Shown here in pieces: positions 8,122-16,447 of a stretch of 64,000 nucleotides of DNA (its first letter is position 1; each line of letters begins with the position of its first letter). A program made the position numbers and the translations under genes. Source of the stretch: JANQOH01 sp965214495. GTDB taxonomy: Bacteria > Pseudomonadota > Alphaproteobacteria > UBA7887. The notes under the pieces were generated by a model. The model made no database searches. It saw only the letters and a program-made list of their open reading frames with translations, and was not told where the DNA came from. Where the stretch lies: contig OZ243958.1 of assembly GCA_965214495.1 (NCBI GenBank), positions 2,976,001 through 3,040,000 of the forward strand, written 5' to 3'.

Positions 8122-10767
8122 ATGGCCGGGCCCGGCACGAACGAGATCAGGCGCGCGTTCCTCGACTATTTCGCGGCCAGCGGCCACGAGGTCGCGGCTT
8201 CGGGCCCGCTGGTGCCGCACAACGACCCGTCGCTGCTGTTCACCAATGCGGGGATGGTGCAGTTCAAGAACGTGTTCACCGGCGCCGAAACGCGCGAACG
8301 GCGCCGCGCCGCGACCAGCCAGAAATGCGTTCGCGCCGGCGGTAAGCACAACGACCTCGACAATGTCGGTTACACCGCCCGGCACCACACGTTTTTCGAG
8401 ATGCTGGGGAATTTCTCGTTCGGCGACTACTTCAAGGACCTGGCGATCGAACTGGCGTGGACGCTGGTCAGGCGCGAGTTCGGCCTCGACCGAGACCGCC
8501 TGTGGGTCACCGTCTATCACACCGACGACCACGCCCGCGACGTCTGGCGCAAGGTTTCAGGCCTGCCCGAGGAGCGCATCGTCGGCATCGCCACATCCGA
8601 CAATTTCTGGGCGATGGGCGATACCGGACCGTGCGGGCCATGCTCCGAAATTTTCTACGACCACGGCCCCGGAGTCGCCGGCGGGCCGCCCGGGAGCGCA
8701 ACCGCGGACGGCGACCGCTATGTCGAGATCTGGAACCTGGTGTTCATGCAGTTCGAGCAGCTCGAATCCGGTGAGCGCATCGACCTGCCGCGGCCGTCGA
8801 TCGACACCGGCATGGGGCTGGAACGCATCGCCGCGGTGCTGCAAGGCGAACACGACAATTACGACACGGACCTGTTCCGCCGCCTGATCGACGCGATCGC
8901 CACAGCGGCCGGCAGCGACCCTGCGGGCCCGCATCGCGTCTCGCACCGCGTCATCGCCGATCATTTGCGCGCCAGCGGCTTCCTGCTCGCCGATGGGGTG
9001 ATGCCGTCCAACGAAGGCCGAGGCTACGTTCTGCGGCGGATCATGAGGCGCGCCATGCGCCACGCACACCTTATGGGGGTCGACGATCCCCTCATGTGGC
9101 GTCTGGTACCGGCGCTGGTCGATGAAATGGGTCAGGCGTTTCCGGAGCTTGTCCGGGCGCGGGATCTGATCGGCGAGACACTCAAACTCGAAGAAACGCG
9201 GTTCCGCGAGACTCTCGCGCGCGGCTTGCGGCTGCTCGGCGAGGAGACCGCGAAGCTCGGCGACGGCGCGGCACTGCCCGGCGAAGTCGCCTTCCGGCTC
9301 TACGATACCTACGGCTTCCCGGTCGATCTGACGCGGGATGCGCTGAGGGCGGAGGGCCACGGGATCGATCTCGCCGGCTTCGAGGCGGCGATGGCGCGCC
9401 AGCGTGCGGAAGCCCGCAAGTCATGGGCCGGATCGGGCGCCGCGGGCGACGAGCGGTTCTGGTTCGATCTGCGCGAGCGTGTCGGCACGGGCGAGTTCAT
9501 CGGCTACGCCGTCACCGAAGCGGAAGCCACGGTCACCGCCCTGGTCGTCGATGGACGGAGCGTCGAGCGCGCGCAGGCCGGGCAGAAGGCGCTGGTCTTC
9601 ACGAACCAGACCCCGTTCTACGCCGAATCGGGCGGCCAGATGGGCGATACCGGTACCATTGCCGCGGCGTCGGGCGGGCGCATGGTCATCGACGATACGG
9701 TCAAACGCGCCGGCGACATGCACGGGCACGAAGGCACGGTCGTGGACGGTGCGATCGCGGTCGGCGACACGGTCGGCCTGACGATCGATGCGGCGCGTCG
9801 CCAGGCGCTGCGGCGCAATCATTCGGCCACGCACCTGCTGCACGCAGCTTTGCGCGACCGGCTTGGCGGCCATATAACGCAGAAGGGCTCGCTGGTCGCG
9901 CCCGACCGCCTGCGCTTCGACATCAGCCATCCGAAGCCGATCGACCCGGACGAACTGGCCGCGGTGGAAACCGAGGTCAATCGTGAAGTCCTTCGCAACA
10001 CCCCGGTCGACACGCTTCTGACGAGTCCGGGCGAAGCGATGGAGAACGGCGCACTCGCCCTGTTTGGAGAGAAATACGGCGACGAAGTGCGCGTGGTCTC
10101 GATGGGCGGCGCCGAAGACCGCTTCTCGGTCGAACTCTGCGGCGGCACCCATGTCGCGCGTACCGGCGATATCGGCCTGTTCAAGATCGTCGGCGAGAGC
10201 GGGGTGGCGGCGGGAGTGCGCCGGGTCGAAGCGGTAACGGGCGGAGACGCCCTCGCTTACGTGAACGACCAGGGACGCGCACTCGCAGCGGCGGCAGCGA
10301 CGCTCAGAACGACGCCGGGGGAGGTCGCGAGCCGCGTTACGGCGTTGATCGAGGAACGCCGGAAGCTCGAACGTGCGCTCGCCGAGGCCCGTCGCACGCT
10401 CGCGGCCGGCGCCGGACCGGCGGCGCCTGCGAAAAAGATCGCCGGCGTCGCGTTCTCCGGCCGAACGCTGGAAGGGGTGCCCGCCAGGGAATTGCGCGGT
10501 CTGGCCGATGCGATGAAGCGCACCATCGGTTCGGGTGTGGTCGCGGTCGTCAGCAACACGGGAGGCAAGGGCGCGGTGGTAGTGGGAGTCACGGACGACC
10601 TCGTTGCGCGTTTCGACTCGGTGGCGCTGGTGCGCGAGGCCGCCGGCGCACTCGGCGGCAAGGGCGGCGGCGGGCGCCGCGACCTCGCTCAGGCGGGCGG
10701 CCCCGACGGCGCCGCCGCCGCCGCCGCGCTCGCCGCGGTGGAGACGGCGATCGGCAAGGCGGCGTAG
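8122..10767 (+). CDS. alaS: Alanine--tRNA ligase
   Basis: Class II aminoacyl-tRNA synthetase of 881 residues, the usual full length. It carries the N-terminal catalytic core (NDPSLLFTNAGM, then GDTGPCGPCSEIFYD), the editing domain with the zinc-binding HSATHLLHAAL and CGGTH motifs, and a C-terminal DHHA1-type domain ending in the glycine-rich GGKGGGGRRDLAQAGG. It follows ilvE by 7 bp and is convergent with the methyltransferase 10 bp downstream. The residues expected for aminoacylation and editing of mischarged Ser/Gly appear intact. Confidence 0.97.
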   Translation: MAGPGTNEIRRAFLDYFAASGHEVAASGPLVPHNDPSLLFTNAGMVQFKNVFTGAETRERRRAATSQKCVRAGGKHNDLDNVGYTARHHTFFEMLGNFSFGDYFKDLAIELAWTLVRREFGLDRDRLWVTVYHTDDHARDVWRKVSGLPEERIVGIATSDNFWAMGDTGPCGPCSEIFYDHGPGVAGGPPGSATADGDRYVEIWNLVFMQFEQLESGERIDLPRPSIDTGMGLERIAAVLQGEHDNYDTDLFRRLIDAIATAAGSDPAGPHRVSHRVIADHLRASGFLLADGVMPSNEGRGYVLRRIMRRAMRHAHLMGVDDPLMWRLVPALVDEMGQAFPELVRARDLIGETLKLEETRFRETLARGLRLLGEETAKLGDGAALPGEVAFRLYDTYGFPVDLTRDALRAEGHGIDLAGFEAAMARQRAEARKSWAGSGAAGDERFWFDLRERVGTGEFIGYAVTEAEATVTALVVDGRSVERAQAGQKALVFTNQTPFYAESGGQMGDTGTIAAASGGRMVIDDTVKRAGDMHGHEGTVVDGAIAVGDTVGLTIDAARRQALRRNHSATHLLHAALRDRLGGHITQKGSLVAPDRLRFDISHPKPIDPDELAAVETEVNREVLRNTPVDTLLTSPGEAMENGALALFGEKYGDEVRVVSMGGAEDRFSVELCGGTHVARTGDIGLFKIVGESGVAAGVRRVEAVTGGDALAYVNDQGRALAAAAATLRTTPGEVASRVTALIEERRKLERALAEARRTLAAGAGPAAPAKKIAGVAFSGRTLEGVPARELRGLADAMKRTIGSGVVAVVSNTGGKGAVVVGVTDDLVARFDSVALVREAAGALGGKGGGGRRDLAQAGGPDGAAAAAALAAVETAIGKAA

Positions 10768-10777
10768 GCCGGGGGCG

Positions 10778-11605
10778 TCAGCCCGGCTTCCGCCCCGCGG
10801 CCACCAGCGCCGGCATCGAGATCGCGCCGGGGTCGGGCAGTGCTTGCAAGCCCCGGTCGATCGCCGCACGAACGGAGGCGAGGCGTTCGGGGGGTTGGGC
10901 GTGCAGAAGACCGCTCATGCGCACCGACGCCTTGTCGATCATCGCGTAGAAATCCTCGGCGTCGTCAGGGCGGAAGGTCTGTTCGACGCGCGAGACCGAC
11001 ACCGACGCGAGGCCCGCAGCGGAAAGGATGTCGGCGAGCGAGTCGGGGTCGCTGAACTGGAAGAAATCGGGACCGTGCGGTAACGGCACCCCGGTATCGG
11101 CGTGCTCCTTGATCGCGGCGAACACGACGCCGAGGCCGGTGCCGGGGACCGGTCGACTCCAAACGCTCACCGCCAGCCGGCCCCCCGGCCGCAACACGCG
11201 CATCATTTCGGCGAGTGCTACCGCAGGGCGCGGCACGTGGATGATGCCGTAGCCCGAGACCACCGAATCGAAACTGCGGTCGGGGAACGGCAGGTCCTCG
11301 GCGTCGCCGGTGTCGAAGCGCGCGGACGGATAACGCTGCCGGGCGATCGCCACGAAGTTCTCCGACAGGTCGATGCCGCGCGCCGCGGCGCCGCGTTCGA
11401 GCGCCGCGCCGGCGATGGCGCCCGGACCGCAACAGACGTCGAGCAAATTGCTGTCGGCTCCAGCTCCGGCGGCGTCGAGCAACGGCGCGATCGTCTGTTC
11501 GGTCACCCGCGCCCACGAGCGCAGATAGGCCGCCGAGGCGCGCTGCCAGCCCTCGCGCTCGAAGGCGCGGAAAGCGTCCGGGTCGCGTGCCGCTTCGACC
11601 GCCAA
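10778..11605 (-). CDS. Class I SAM-dependent methyltransferase
   Basis: A 275-residue Methyltransf_11-type protein. SAM-binding motif I is LLDVCCGPGAIAG; the acidic motif II region is GIDLSENFVAIARQ; and MMRVLRPGGRLAVSVW is the typical post-core strand. It starts at a TTG (11605), only 3 bases after the stop of the upstream SDR, so the two are probably co-translated. The methyl acceptor is unknown; quinone-precursor, sterol or small-molecule methyltransferases all share these features. Confidence 0.82.
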   Translation of the reverse strand: MAVEAARDPDAFRAFEREGWQRASAAYLRSWARVTEQTIAPLLDAAGAGADSNLLDVCCGPGAIAGAALERGAAARGIDLSENFVAIARQRYPSARFDTGDAEDLPFPDRSFDSVVSGYGIIHVPRPAVALAEMMRVLRPGGRLAVSVWSRPVPGTGLGVVFAAIKEHADTGVPLPHGPDFFQFSDPDSLADILSAAGLASVSVSRVEQTFRPDDAEDFYAMIDKASVRMSGLLHAQPPERLASVRAAIDRGLQALPDPGAISMPALVAAGRKPG

Positions 11606-11608
11606 GAC

Positions 11609-12379
11609 TCAGCGGGCCAGATAGCCGCCGTCGATCGGCAGCGCCACGCCATTGATGAACGACGCCTCGTCGGAGCACAGGAACAGCGCCGCGTTCGCCA
11701 CTTCTTCGGGCTTACCGGTGCGGCCGAGCGGGATCGCGGTCTTCATGCGCTCGCGATTGGCCTCACGGTCGCCCTGGGTATCCGGGCGGAGCATGAAGAC
11801 TTCGAGCATCGGCGTGTCGATCGGCGCCGGACACACCGCGTTGACCCGGATGCCTTCCGGCCCGTAGCGGCACGCCATCGACTGCATGAGACCGACGACA
11901 CCGAACTTCGCGGCCGAGTAGATGGGGCTGAAAGGCGATCCCGCGAGGCCGGCGATCGACGCGGTGAACAGGATCGCGCCGCCGCCGCGCGCCCGCAGCG
12001 CCGCCAGAGCTTCCGTGGTCGTGAGCAGAACGCTGCGGATGTTGAGGTCCATTGCGAGCGCGTAGTCGTCCATATCGACGCCTTCGATGCGCCCCGGCCC
12101 GGGATGGCCGACATGGTTCCACAGGATGTCGAGACCGCCGAAAGCATCGAGCGTCTCGTTGACGATGCGTTTTGCTTCGTCGTCGCGTGTGAGGTCGGCC
12201 GCGACGGCGACCGCTTCGCCGCCGGCCGCCGTGATCTCCCCGGCGACCGCGGCCGCGCCGTCTCCGTCGATGTCGATCACCGCCACTTTCGCGCCTTCGC
12301 GCGCGAACAGCAGTGCCCCGGCGCGGCCCATCCCGGAGGCCGCCGCGCTGATCATGGCTATCTTGTTTGCGAGTCGCAC
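11609..12379 (-). CDS. Short-chain dehydrogenase/reductase (SDR)
   Basis: Classical SDR of 256 residues with a Rossmann fold. The nucleotide-binding turn is SAAASGMGRA, a variant of TGxxxGxG. There is a catalytic Ser in FTASIAG, YSAAK as the YxxxK pair, and the VNAVCPAPIDTPML segment. The GTG at 12379 is preferred over a GTG at 12418 because GAAGGGG precedes it by a few bases. It is coupled to the downstream methyltransferase (3-base gap). The substrate is not predictable; the sequence style matches family members annotated as 3-oxoacyl-ACP reductase-like. Confidence 0.85.
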   Translation of the reverse strand: MRLANKIAMISAAASGMGRAGALLFAREGAKVAVIDIDGDGAAAVAGEITAAGGEAVAVAADLTRDDEAKRIVNETLDAFGGLDILWNHVGHPGPGRIEGVDMDDYALAMDLNIRSVLLTTTEALAALRARGGGAILFTASIAGLAGSPFSPIYSAAKFGVVGLMQSMACRYGPEGIRVNAVCPAPIDTPMLEVFMLRPDTQGDREANRERMKTAIPLGRTGKPEEVANAALFLCSDEASFINGVALPIDGGYLAR

Positions 12380-12493
12380 CGTGTCACCCCTTCGCTCATG
12401 AGGCGGCGAGGGTTCCACGCGCCGAGGCGCCGGTCAACCGCCGGATCCGGACCGGCGCTTGACCTGCCGCCCGACGGCCCGCATCATCTGCGC

Positions 12494-12739
12494 ATGGCCG
12501 CCGTGTTCGACACGCTCTCCGCTGCGCGAGAATTGGAAGCCGCGGGCATGGAGCGCCGGCAAGCCGAAACCGCAGCGAAAGCAGCCGGCGCGGAGCGCGC
12601 CGAGTTGGTCACCAAAGCCGACCTCAAGGCCGAATTGGCGGCCCTCGAAGCGCGGCTGACCTGGCGCATGATCGCTTTGGTTCTTGCCGCGAACGCCGCT
12701 ACCATTGCAGCGGTCGGTTGGATGCTCCCCCGCGTGTAG
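12494..12739 (+). CDS. Small coiled-coil membrane protein (DUF1640-like)
   Basis: An 81-residue protein with an Ala/Glu-rich N-terminal helix (ELEAAGMERRQAETAAKAA), a VTKADLKAELAALEARLTWRM coiled-coil segment and one C-terminal transmembrane helix (IALVLAANAATIAAVGWML). The TKADLxxELAxLExRL pattern before a terminal membrane anchor is typical of the small bacterial CCDC90/DUF1640-like proteins. It stands alone between two leftward units. A broken relative lies at 51720-51832. Confidence 0.65.
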   Translation: MAAVFDTLSAARELEAAGMERRQAETAAKAAGAERAELVTKADLKAELAALEARLTWRMIALVLAANAATIAAVGWMLPRV

Positions 12740-12800
12740 AGTCTTTGCCGTGCGGGGCCAAGCCGCGCCGCGCCTTATTACCTCACCGCCGAGGGCGCGA

Positions 12801-13019
12801 TCATTCGATCTCGATCGCCAGCGTTCCTTCCTCGACTCCCTCCTCGCCTTCGACGATATGCACGGCGGCGACGGTGCCCGGCGCTTCGGCCTCGAACGGC
12901 ACTTCGGTCTTCATCACCTCGAGGATGAACAGAACGTCGCCGATGGCCACCTCATCGCCCGGTTCGACCAGCACTTTCCAGACGTTACCGGTAACTTCGG
13001 TCAGGATTCGCCGCGCCAT
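12801..13019 (-). CDS. Stand-alone biotinyl/lipoyl-attachment domain protein
   Basis: A 72-residue single-domain protein. The hairpin EVMKTEV with K37 is the biotin-attachment site (Met-Lys core), flanked by VEPGDEVAIGDVLFIL and an EAPGTVAAV turn, as in the biotin carboxyl carrier part of acyl-CoA and pyruvate carboxylases. No carboxylase or biotin carboxylase gene is nearby, so its partner enzymes must be encoded elsewhere. Attachment of biotin rather than lipoate is inferred from MKT and from similarity to small BCCP-like proteins. Confidence 0.82.
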   Translation of the reverse strand: MARRILTEVTGNVWKVLVEPGDEVAIGDVLFILEVMKTEVPFEAEAPGTVAAVHIVEGEEGVEEGTLAIEIE

Positions 13020-13175
13020 CGTGCCCCTCCCCAGCTATCGCGCCCCGTTTCGGATAGCCTCGTCGCAGAATCCGACGGGCCGCGTCAAGCCTCCGTCCCG
13101 GCGCCCGCGGCCTCAGGATCGCGCAAGACGGCGGGCACGTCCGACGATCCGGGCCGCCGCCGTCACGTGCCGCCG

Positions 13176-13664
13176 TCACGTAATGTCCTCAAGCTGTTCG
13201 TCGGTCAGATTGCCGGGGACGATGGTAAGCGGGATCGACAGGCGTCTGGTCAGTTCGGCAGACAGGCCGCGCACCAGTTCGTTCGACCCCTCGCCCTCCG
13301 GCGCGGCGCCGAGGACGAGGATGTTGATCGACGGATCCTCTTCGATCAATTTCAGTATTTCGTCGGCGCGGCGACCTTCGCGCACCGCGAGCACCGGACG
13401 AAAACCGGCGAAAGCCTGTACCTCGGCCGCGAGCTCGCCGAGCCGGGCTTCCGCCTCCTCGCGCCGCTCCTCCTCCATCAGCTTCTCCACCGCGACCCAG
13501 TGCTGGAAATCGCCGGGTTCGATCACGTAGAGCAGCGCGACATAGCCCCTGGTGTTGCGGGCGCGCAAACAGGCGAAGCGCAAGGCCACGCGGCAGTCCT
13601 TGCTGTCATCGACGCAGACCAGGAACTTGACCCGACCCGCCTTGTGGTGATCCGACCCCGCCAT
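13176..13664 (-). CDS. Universal stress protein (UspA family)
   Basis: A 162-residue UspA-type alpha/beta protein starting VKFLVCVDDSKDCRVALRFA and containing VLGAAPEGEGSNELVRGLSAEL, a variant of the G-2x-G-9x-G(S/T) ATP-binding signature, with SIPLTIVPG as the last strand. It is cytoplasmic. Its start lies 3 bases after the stop of the TIGR02186 gene. Usp genes are commonly found downstream of trpS/murJ in Rhodospirillales; here two exporter genes intervene. Confidence 0.88.
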   Translation of the reverse strand: MAGSDHHKAGRVKFLVCVDDSKDCRVALRFACLRARNTRGYVALLYVIEPGDFQHWVAVEKLMEEERREEAEARLGELAAEVQAFAGFRPVLAVREGRRADEILKLIEEDPSINILVLGAAPEGEGSNELVRGLSAELTRRLSIPLTIVPGNLTDEQLEDIT

Positions 13665-13667
13665 CGC

Positions 13668-14399
13668 TCACCGCTTCCGAAACACCATGCCGGTCGTCCA
13701 TCCTGCCATCAGCGCGACGACCGCGGCAACAAGACCGTAGGCGATGGGGTATGCGTGCGCGAAATCGAACATGGCGGCTCCGAACCCCGTCTTCCCGATG
13801 TTCAGCGCCGTCGTGCGCTTGTCCGCCACTACCCCGTCGACGATCAGCAGCACGTCGGCGCGGTAAAGACCGGTCGGCACGTCGGCCGGCAACACGAAGG
13901 TGCTGCGGAACAGGCGGTTATCGACGAAAGACACCCCGTCGGGGGTTTCGCGATACCGGCCGCCGCCCTTCATGAGGCGGAGCAATGCCGCCCGGAAGCC
14001 CGAGTCCCCTTCGGTTTCACGCGCAAGAACCAGGTTCTCCAGACCGATGCCGTGCTCCGCGAACAGGGTCGGCGGGGCGATCCCGGCGAGCGGGCGGTTG
14101 GCGGCGACGGCGTAGTAGCCAGGCGCGTCCTCGAACACGACCTCGTCACGATTGAGCCACAGGCCGAGGCGCCGCTGCTTGCGCCGCACTACCACCGGCT
14201 TTGGCGGGCCGCGTAGCACGACGACCACATCGCCGTCGCCGTCGCGGGCGCCGAACAGCAGGACCCGGGCGCCGGTGAAGCCGGTAGTGACTTCGATGCG
14301 ATGATCGCTCAGGTCGGCGACCACGGTGGCGCCCTGCGCGGACGAAACCGTCATCGCGATGAGGACGAGAGCCGGGAGCGCGGCCGGCACGCGGATCAT
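13668..14399 (-). CDS. TIGR02186-family exported membrane protein
   Basis: A 243-residue protein with an N-terminal signal or anchor (LPALVLIAMTVSSAQG), a beta-rich periplasmic body with RVLLFGARDGDGDVVVVLRG, and a C-terminal transmembrane helix (GLVAAVVALMAGWTTGMVF). This is the architecture of TIGR02186, a family found next to TauE/SafE exporters in alphaproteobacteria. The ATG overlaps the TauE stop (ATGA), so it is translationally coupled. A role as accessory periplasmic subunit of the exporter is inferred from context only. Confidence 0.78.
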   Translation of the reverse strand: MIRVPAALPALVLIAMTVSSAQGATVVADLSDHRIEVTTGFTGARVLLFGARDGDGDVVVVLRGPPKPVVVRRKQRRLGLWLNRDEVVFEDAPGYYAVAANRPLAGIAPPTLFAEHGIGLENLVLARETEGDSGFRAALLRLMKGGGRYRETPDGVSFVDNRLFRSTFVLPADVPTGLYRADVLLIVDGVVADKRTTALNIGKTGFGAAMFDFAHAYPIAYGLVAAVVALMAGWTTGMVFRKR

Positions 14400-15310
14400 T
14401 CGAGCACCGGCGCCACGGAATAGAGTTCTTCGGGTTCGAGTGCCAGACCGGCCGCCAGTCTGCCGCAGACGGCAAGCACCAGCAGCGCCAGGAGACCGCG
14501 CAATTGCTCGCCCCGCAACGCTCCGCCGGCGCGGCTGCCGAACTGCGCGCCGACAACCGCGCCGGCGAGCAGCAGCATGGCCAGCACCAGATCGACGGTC
14601 TGGTTCGTCGCCGCATGAAGCACGGTGACGATGGCGGTGACGAACATGATCTGGAACAGCGAGGTGCCGATAGCCACCGAGGTGGACATGCCGAGGAGAT
14701 AGATCATCGCCGGCACCAGGAAGAATCCGCCGCCCACCCCCATGATCGCCGACAGGATTCCGGCGAACACGCCCAGCCCGAAGGGTGCGATGGCGCTGAT
14801 GTAGAGTTTCGACCGCCGGAAACGCATCTTCAACGGCAGGCCATGAACCCAGTAGTGCTGGCGCAGGCGCCGCCGGGGCGCGCCGCGGCGGCGGCGCAGG
14901 ATGGCGTTGGCGCTTTCTCCCGCCATCAACAGTCCGACGATGCCGAGAAACGCCACGTAACCGATCGAGATCGCCGTATCGATCTGGCCCAGCATCCGGA
15001 GTTCGCGGAAGATCGCGACTCCGATGCCGGAGCCGGCCGCGCCGCCGGCGAGCAATACCGCCCCCATGCGGAAATCGACGTTGCCGCGCCGCGCATGGGC
15101 GAGCATTCCCGACACCGAGGCGGCGGCGATCTGATTGGCTTCGCTGCCCACCGCGACCGGCGGCGGCACACCGGCGAAGATCAACAGCGGGGTCATCAGG
15201 AACCCGCCGCCAATGCCGAACAGCCCCGACAGGAACCCGACAGCCACGCCCATGCCGAGCAACAGCAGCACATTGACCGACATTTCCGCGATCGGCAGAT
15301 AGATGTCCAT
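14396..15310 (-). CDS. TSUP-family anion exporter (TauE/SafE)
   Basis: A 304-residue polytopic inner-membrane protein of the sulfite/organosulfonate exporter family. Two related halves each start with the family motif: GFLSGLFGIGGGFLMTPLL near residues 25-43, and GVFAGILSAIMGVGGGFFLV in the second half. A basic cytoplasmic loop rich in Arg lies in the middle (about residues 125-165). It is paired with TIGR02186 downstream. The likely role is export of sulfite or a sulfonate-derived anion, not provable from sequence. Confidence 0.88.
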   Translation of the reverse strand: MDIYLPIAEMSVNVLLLLGMGVAVGFLSGLFGIGGGFLMTPLLIFAGVPPPVAVGSEANQIAAASVSGMLAHARRGNVDFRMGAVLLAGGAAGSGIGVAIFRELRMLGQIDTAISIGYVAFLGIVGLLMAGESANAILRRRRGAPRRRLRQHYWVHGLPLKMRFRRSKLYISAIAPFGLGVFAGILSAIMGVGGGFFLVPAMIYLLGMSTSVAIGTSLFQIMFVTAIVTVLHAATNQTVDLVLAMLLLAGAVVGAQFGSRAGGALRGEQLRGLLALLVLAVCGRLAAGLALEPEELYSVAPVLE

Positions 15311-15400
15311 ATCAGCGAGCGCCCGATCGCTTTTGAACGGCGGTCCGTGCGGCGGGCGCGGAACTTCAGAGGCCGTGCCGCGCCGGGGCCGGGCTCGCGC

Positions 15401-16399
15401 TCACGGCTTGACGAACCCGACCGCGGCCTTGGCCTCGGCCAGGACCGGTTCGGCGAGAGCGCGGGCGCGCCGGGCGCCGTCGCGCAACACCGCGTCGATC
15501 TGCGCGGGATCGCCGATCAGACGCCGCATCTCGTCGGCGATGGGGCGGAGTGACGATACCGCGAGATCCGTCAAGCGCGCCTTGAAATCGGAGAACGCGG
15601 CGCCGCCGAACTCGGCGCAAACCTCGGCGACCGTCCGATCCGCGAGCGCGGCGTAAATCCCGATCAGATTGGTCGCTTCGGGGCGTTCCGCGAGACCGCC
15701 CGGCGACTCCGGCAGCGGCGCCGGGTCGGTGCGCGCCTTGCGAATCTTCTGCGCGATGTCGTCGGCGCTGTCGGTCATGTTGATACGCGAATAATCGGAG
15801 GGGTCCGACTTGCTCATTTTCCTGGACCCGTCGCGCAGGCTCATCACCCGCGCCGCGGTTCCGAGGATCATCGGTTCCGGTGGCGGGAAGAGATCGGCTC
15901 CGAACATGCTGTTGAACGCCTGCGCGATGTCGCGCGCGAGTTCCAGGTGTTGCTTCTGGTCTTCGCCGACCGGCACGTGTCCCGCCTTGTAGAGCAGAAT
16001 GTCCGCCGCCATCAGACTGGGATAGGCGTAGAGGCCGACCGTGGCGTTGTCGCGGCGCTTTCCCGCCTTCTCCTTGAACTGGGTCATGCGGTTGAGCCAG
16101 CCCAGACGGGCGACGCAGTTGAAGATCCAGGCGAGTTCGGCGTGCCCCGGCACCTGGCTCTGATTGAAGACGACGTTGGCGGCGGGGTCGATTCCGGCCG
16201 CGATCAGCCCGGCACATACTTCGCGTGTATTCGCCGCCAGTTCGGTCGGATCTTGCGGCACCGTGATCGCGTGCAGATCGACGATGCAATAGAGGCACTC
16301 GTAGTCGCGTTGCAGCCGCGCCCAGTTGCGGATCGCGCCGAGATAGTTGCCCAGATGCAGGTTGCCGGTCGGTTGAACACCCGAAAAGATTCGCGCCAT
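15401..16399 (-). CDS. trpS: Tryptophan--tRNA ligase
   Basis: Class I synthetase of 332 residues. The HIGH-type motif sits in GVQPTGNLHLGNYLG near residues 7-21 and the KMSKS loop in SRKMSKSDPSDYSRI; LYCIVDLHAITV and the GEDQKQHLELARDIAQ segment are TrpRS hallmarks. It is the last gene of the mutS-glnD-murJ-trpS leftward block, starting 48 bp after the murJ stop. About 90 non-coding bases separate it from the TSUP exporter. Confidence 0.97.
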   Translation of the reverse strand: MARIFSGVQPTGNLHLGNYLGAIRNWARLQRDYECLYCIVDLHAITVPQDPTELAANTREVCAGLIAAGIDPAANVVFNQSQVPGHAELAWIFNCVARLGWLNRMTQFKEKAGKRRDNATVGLYAYPSLMAADILLYKAGHVPVGEDQKQHLELARDIAQAFNSMFGADLFPPPEPMILGTAARVMSLRDGSRKMSKSDPSDYSRINMTDSADDIAQKIRKARTDPAPLPESPGGLAERPEATNLIGIYAALADRTVAEVCAEFGGAAFSDFKARLTDLAVSSLRPIADEMRRLIGDPAQIDAVLRDGARRARALAEPVLAEAKAAVGFVKP

Positions 16400-16447
16400 C
16401 GCTGCCCTCCGTCGCGGCGCAGTGATACACGGCGGCGGTGGCGGGCG

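Noticed and set aside
11102..12739. A long + strand frame ending in the small coiled-coil protein
   Set aside because: Only its last 81 codons, from ATG 12494, look like protein. The rest is antisense to a methyltransferase and an SDR.
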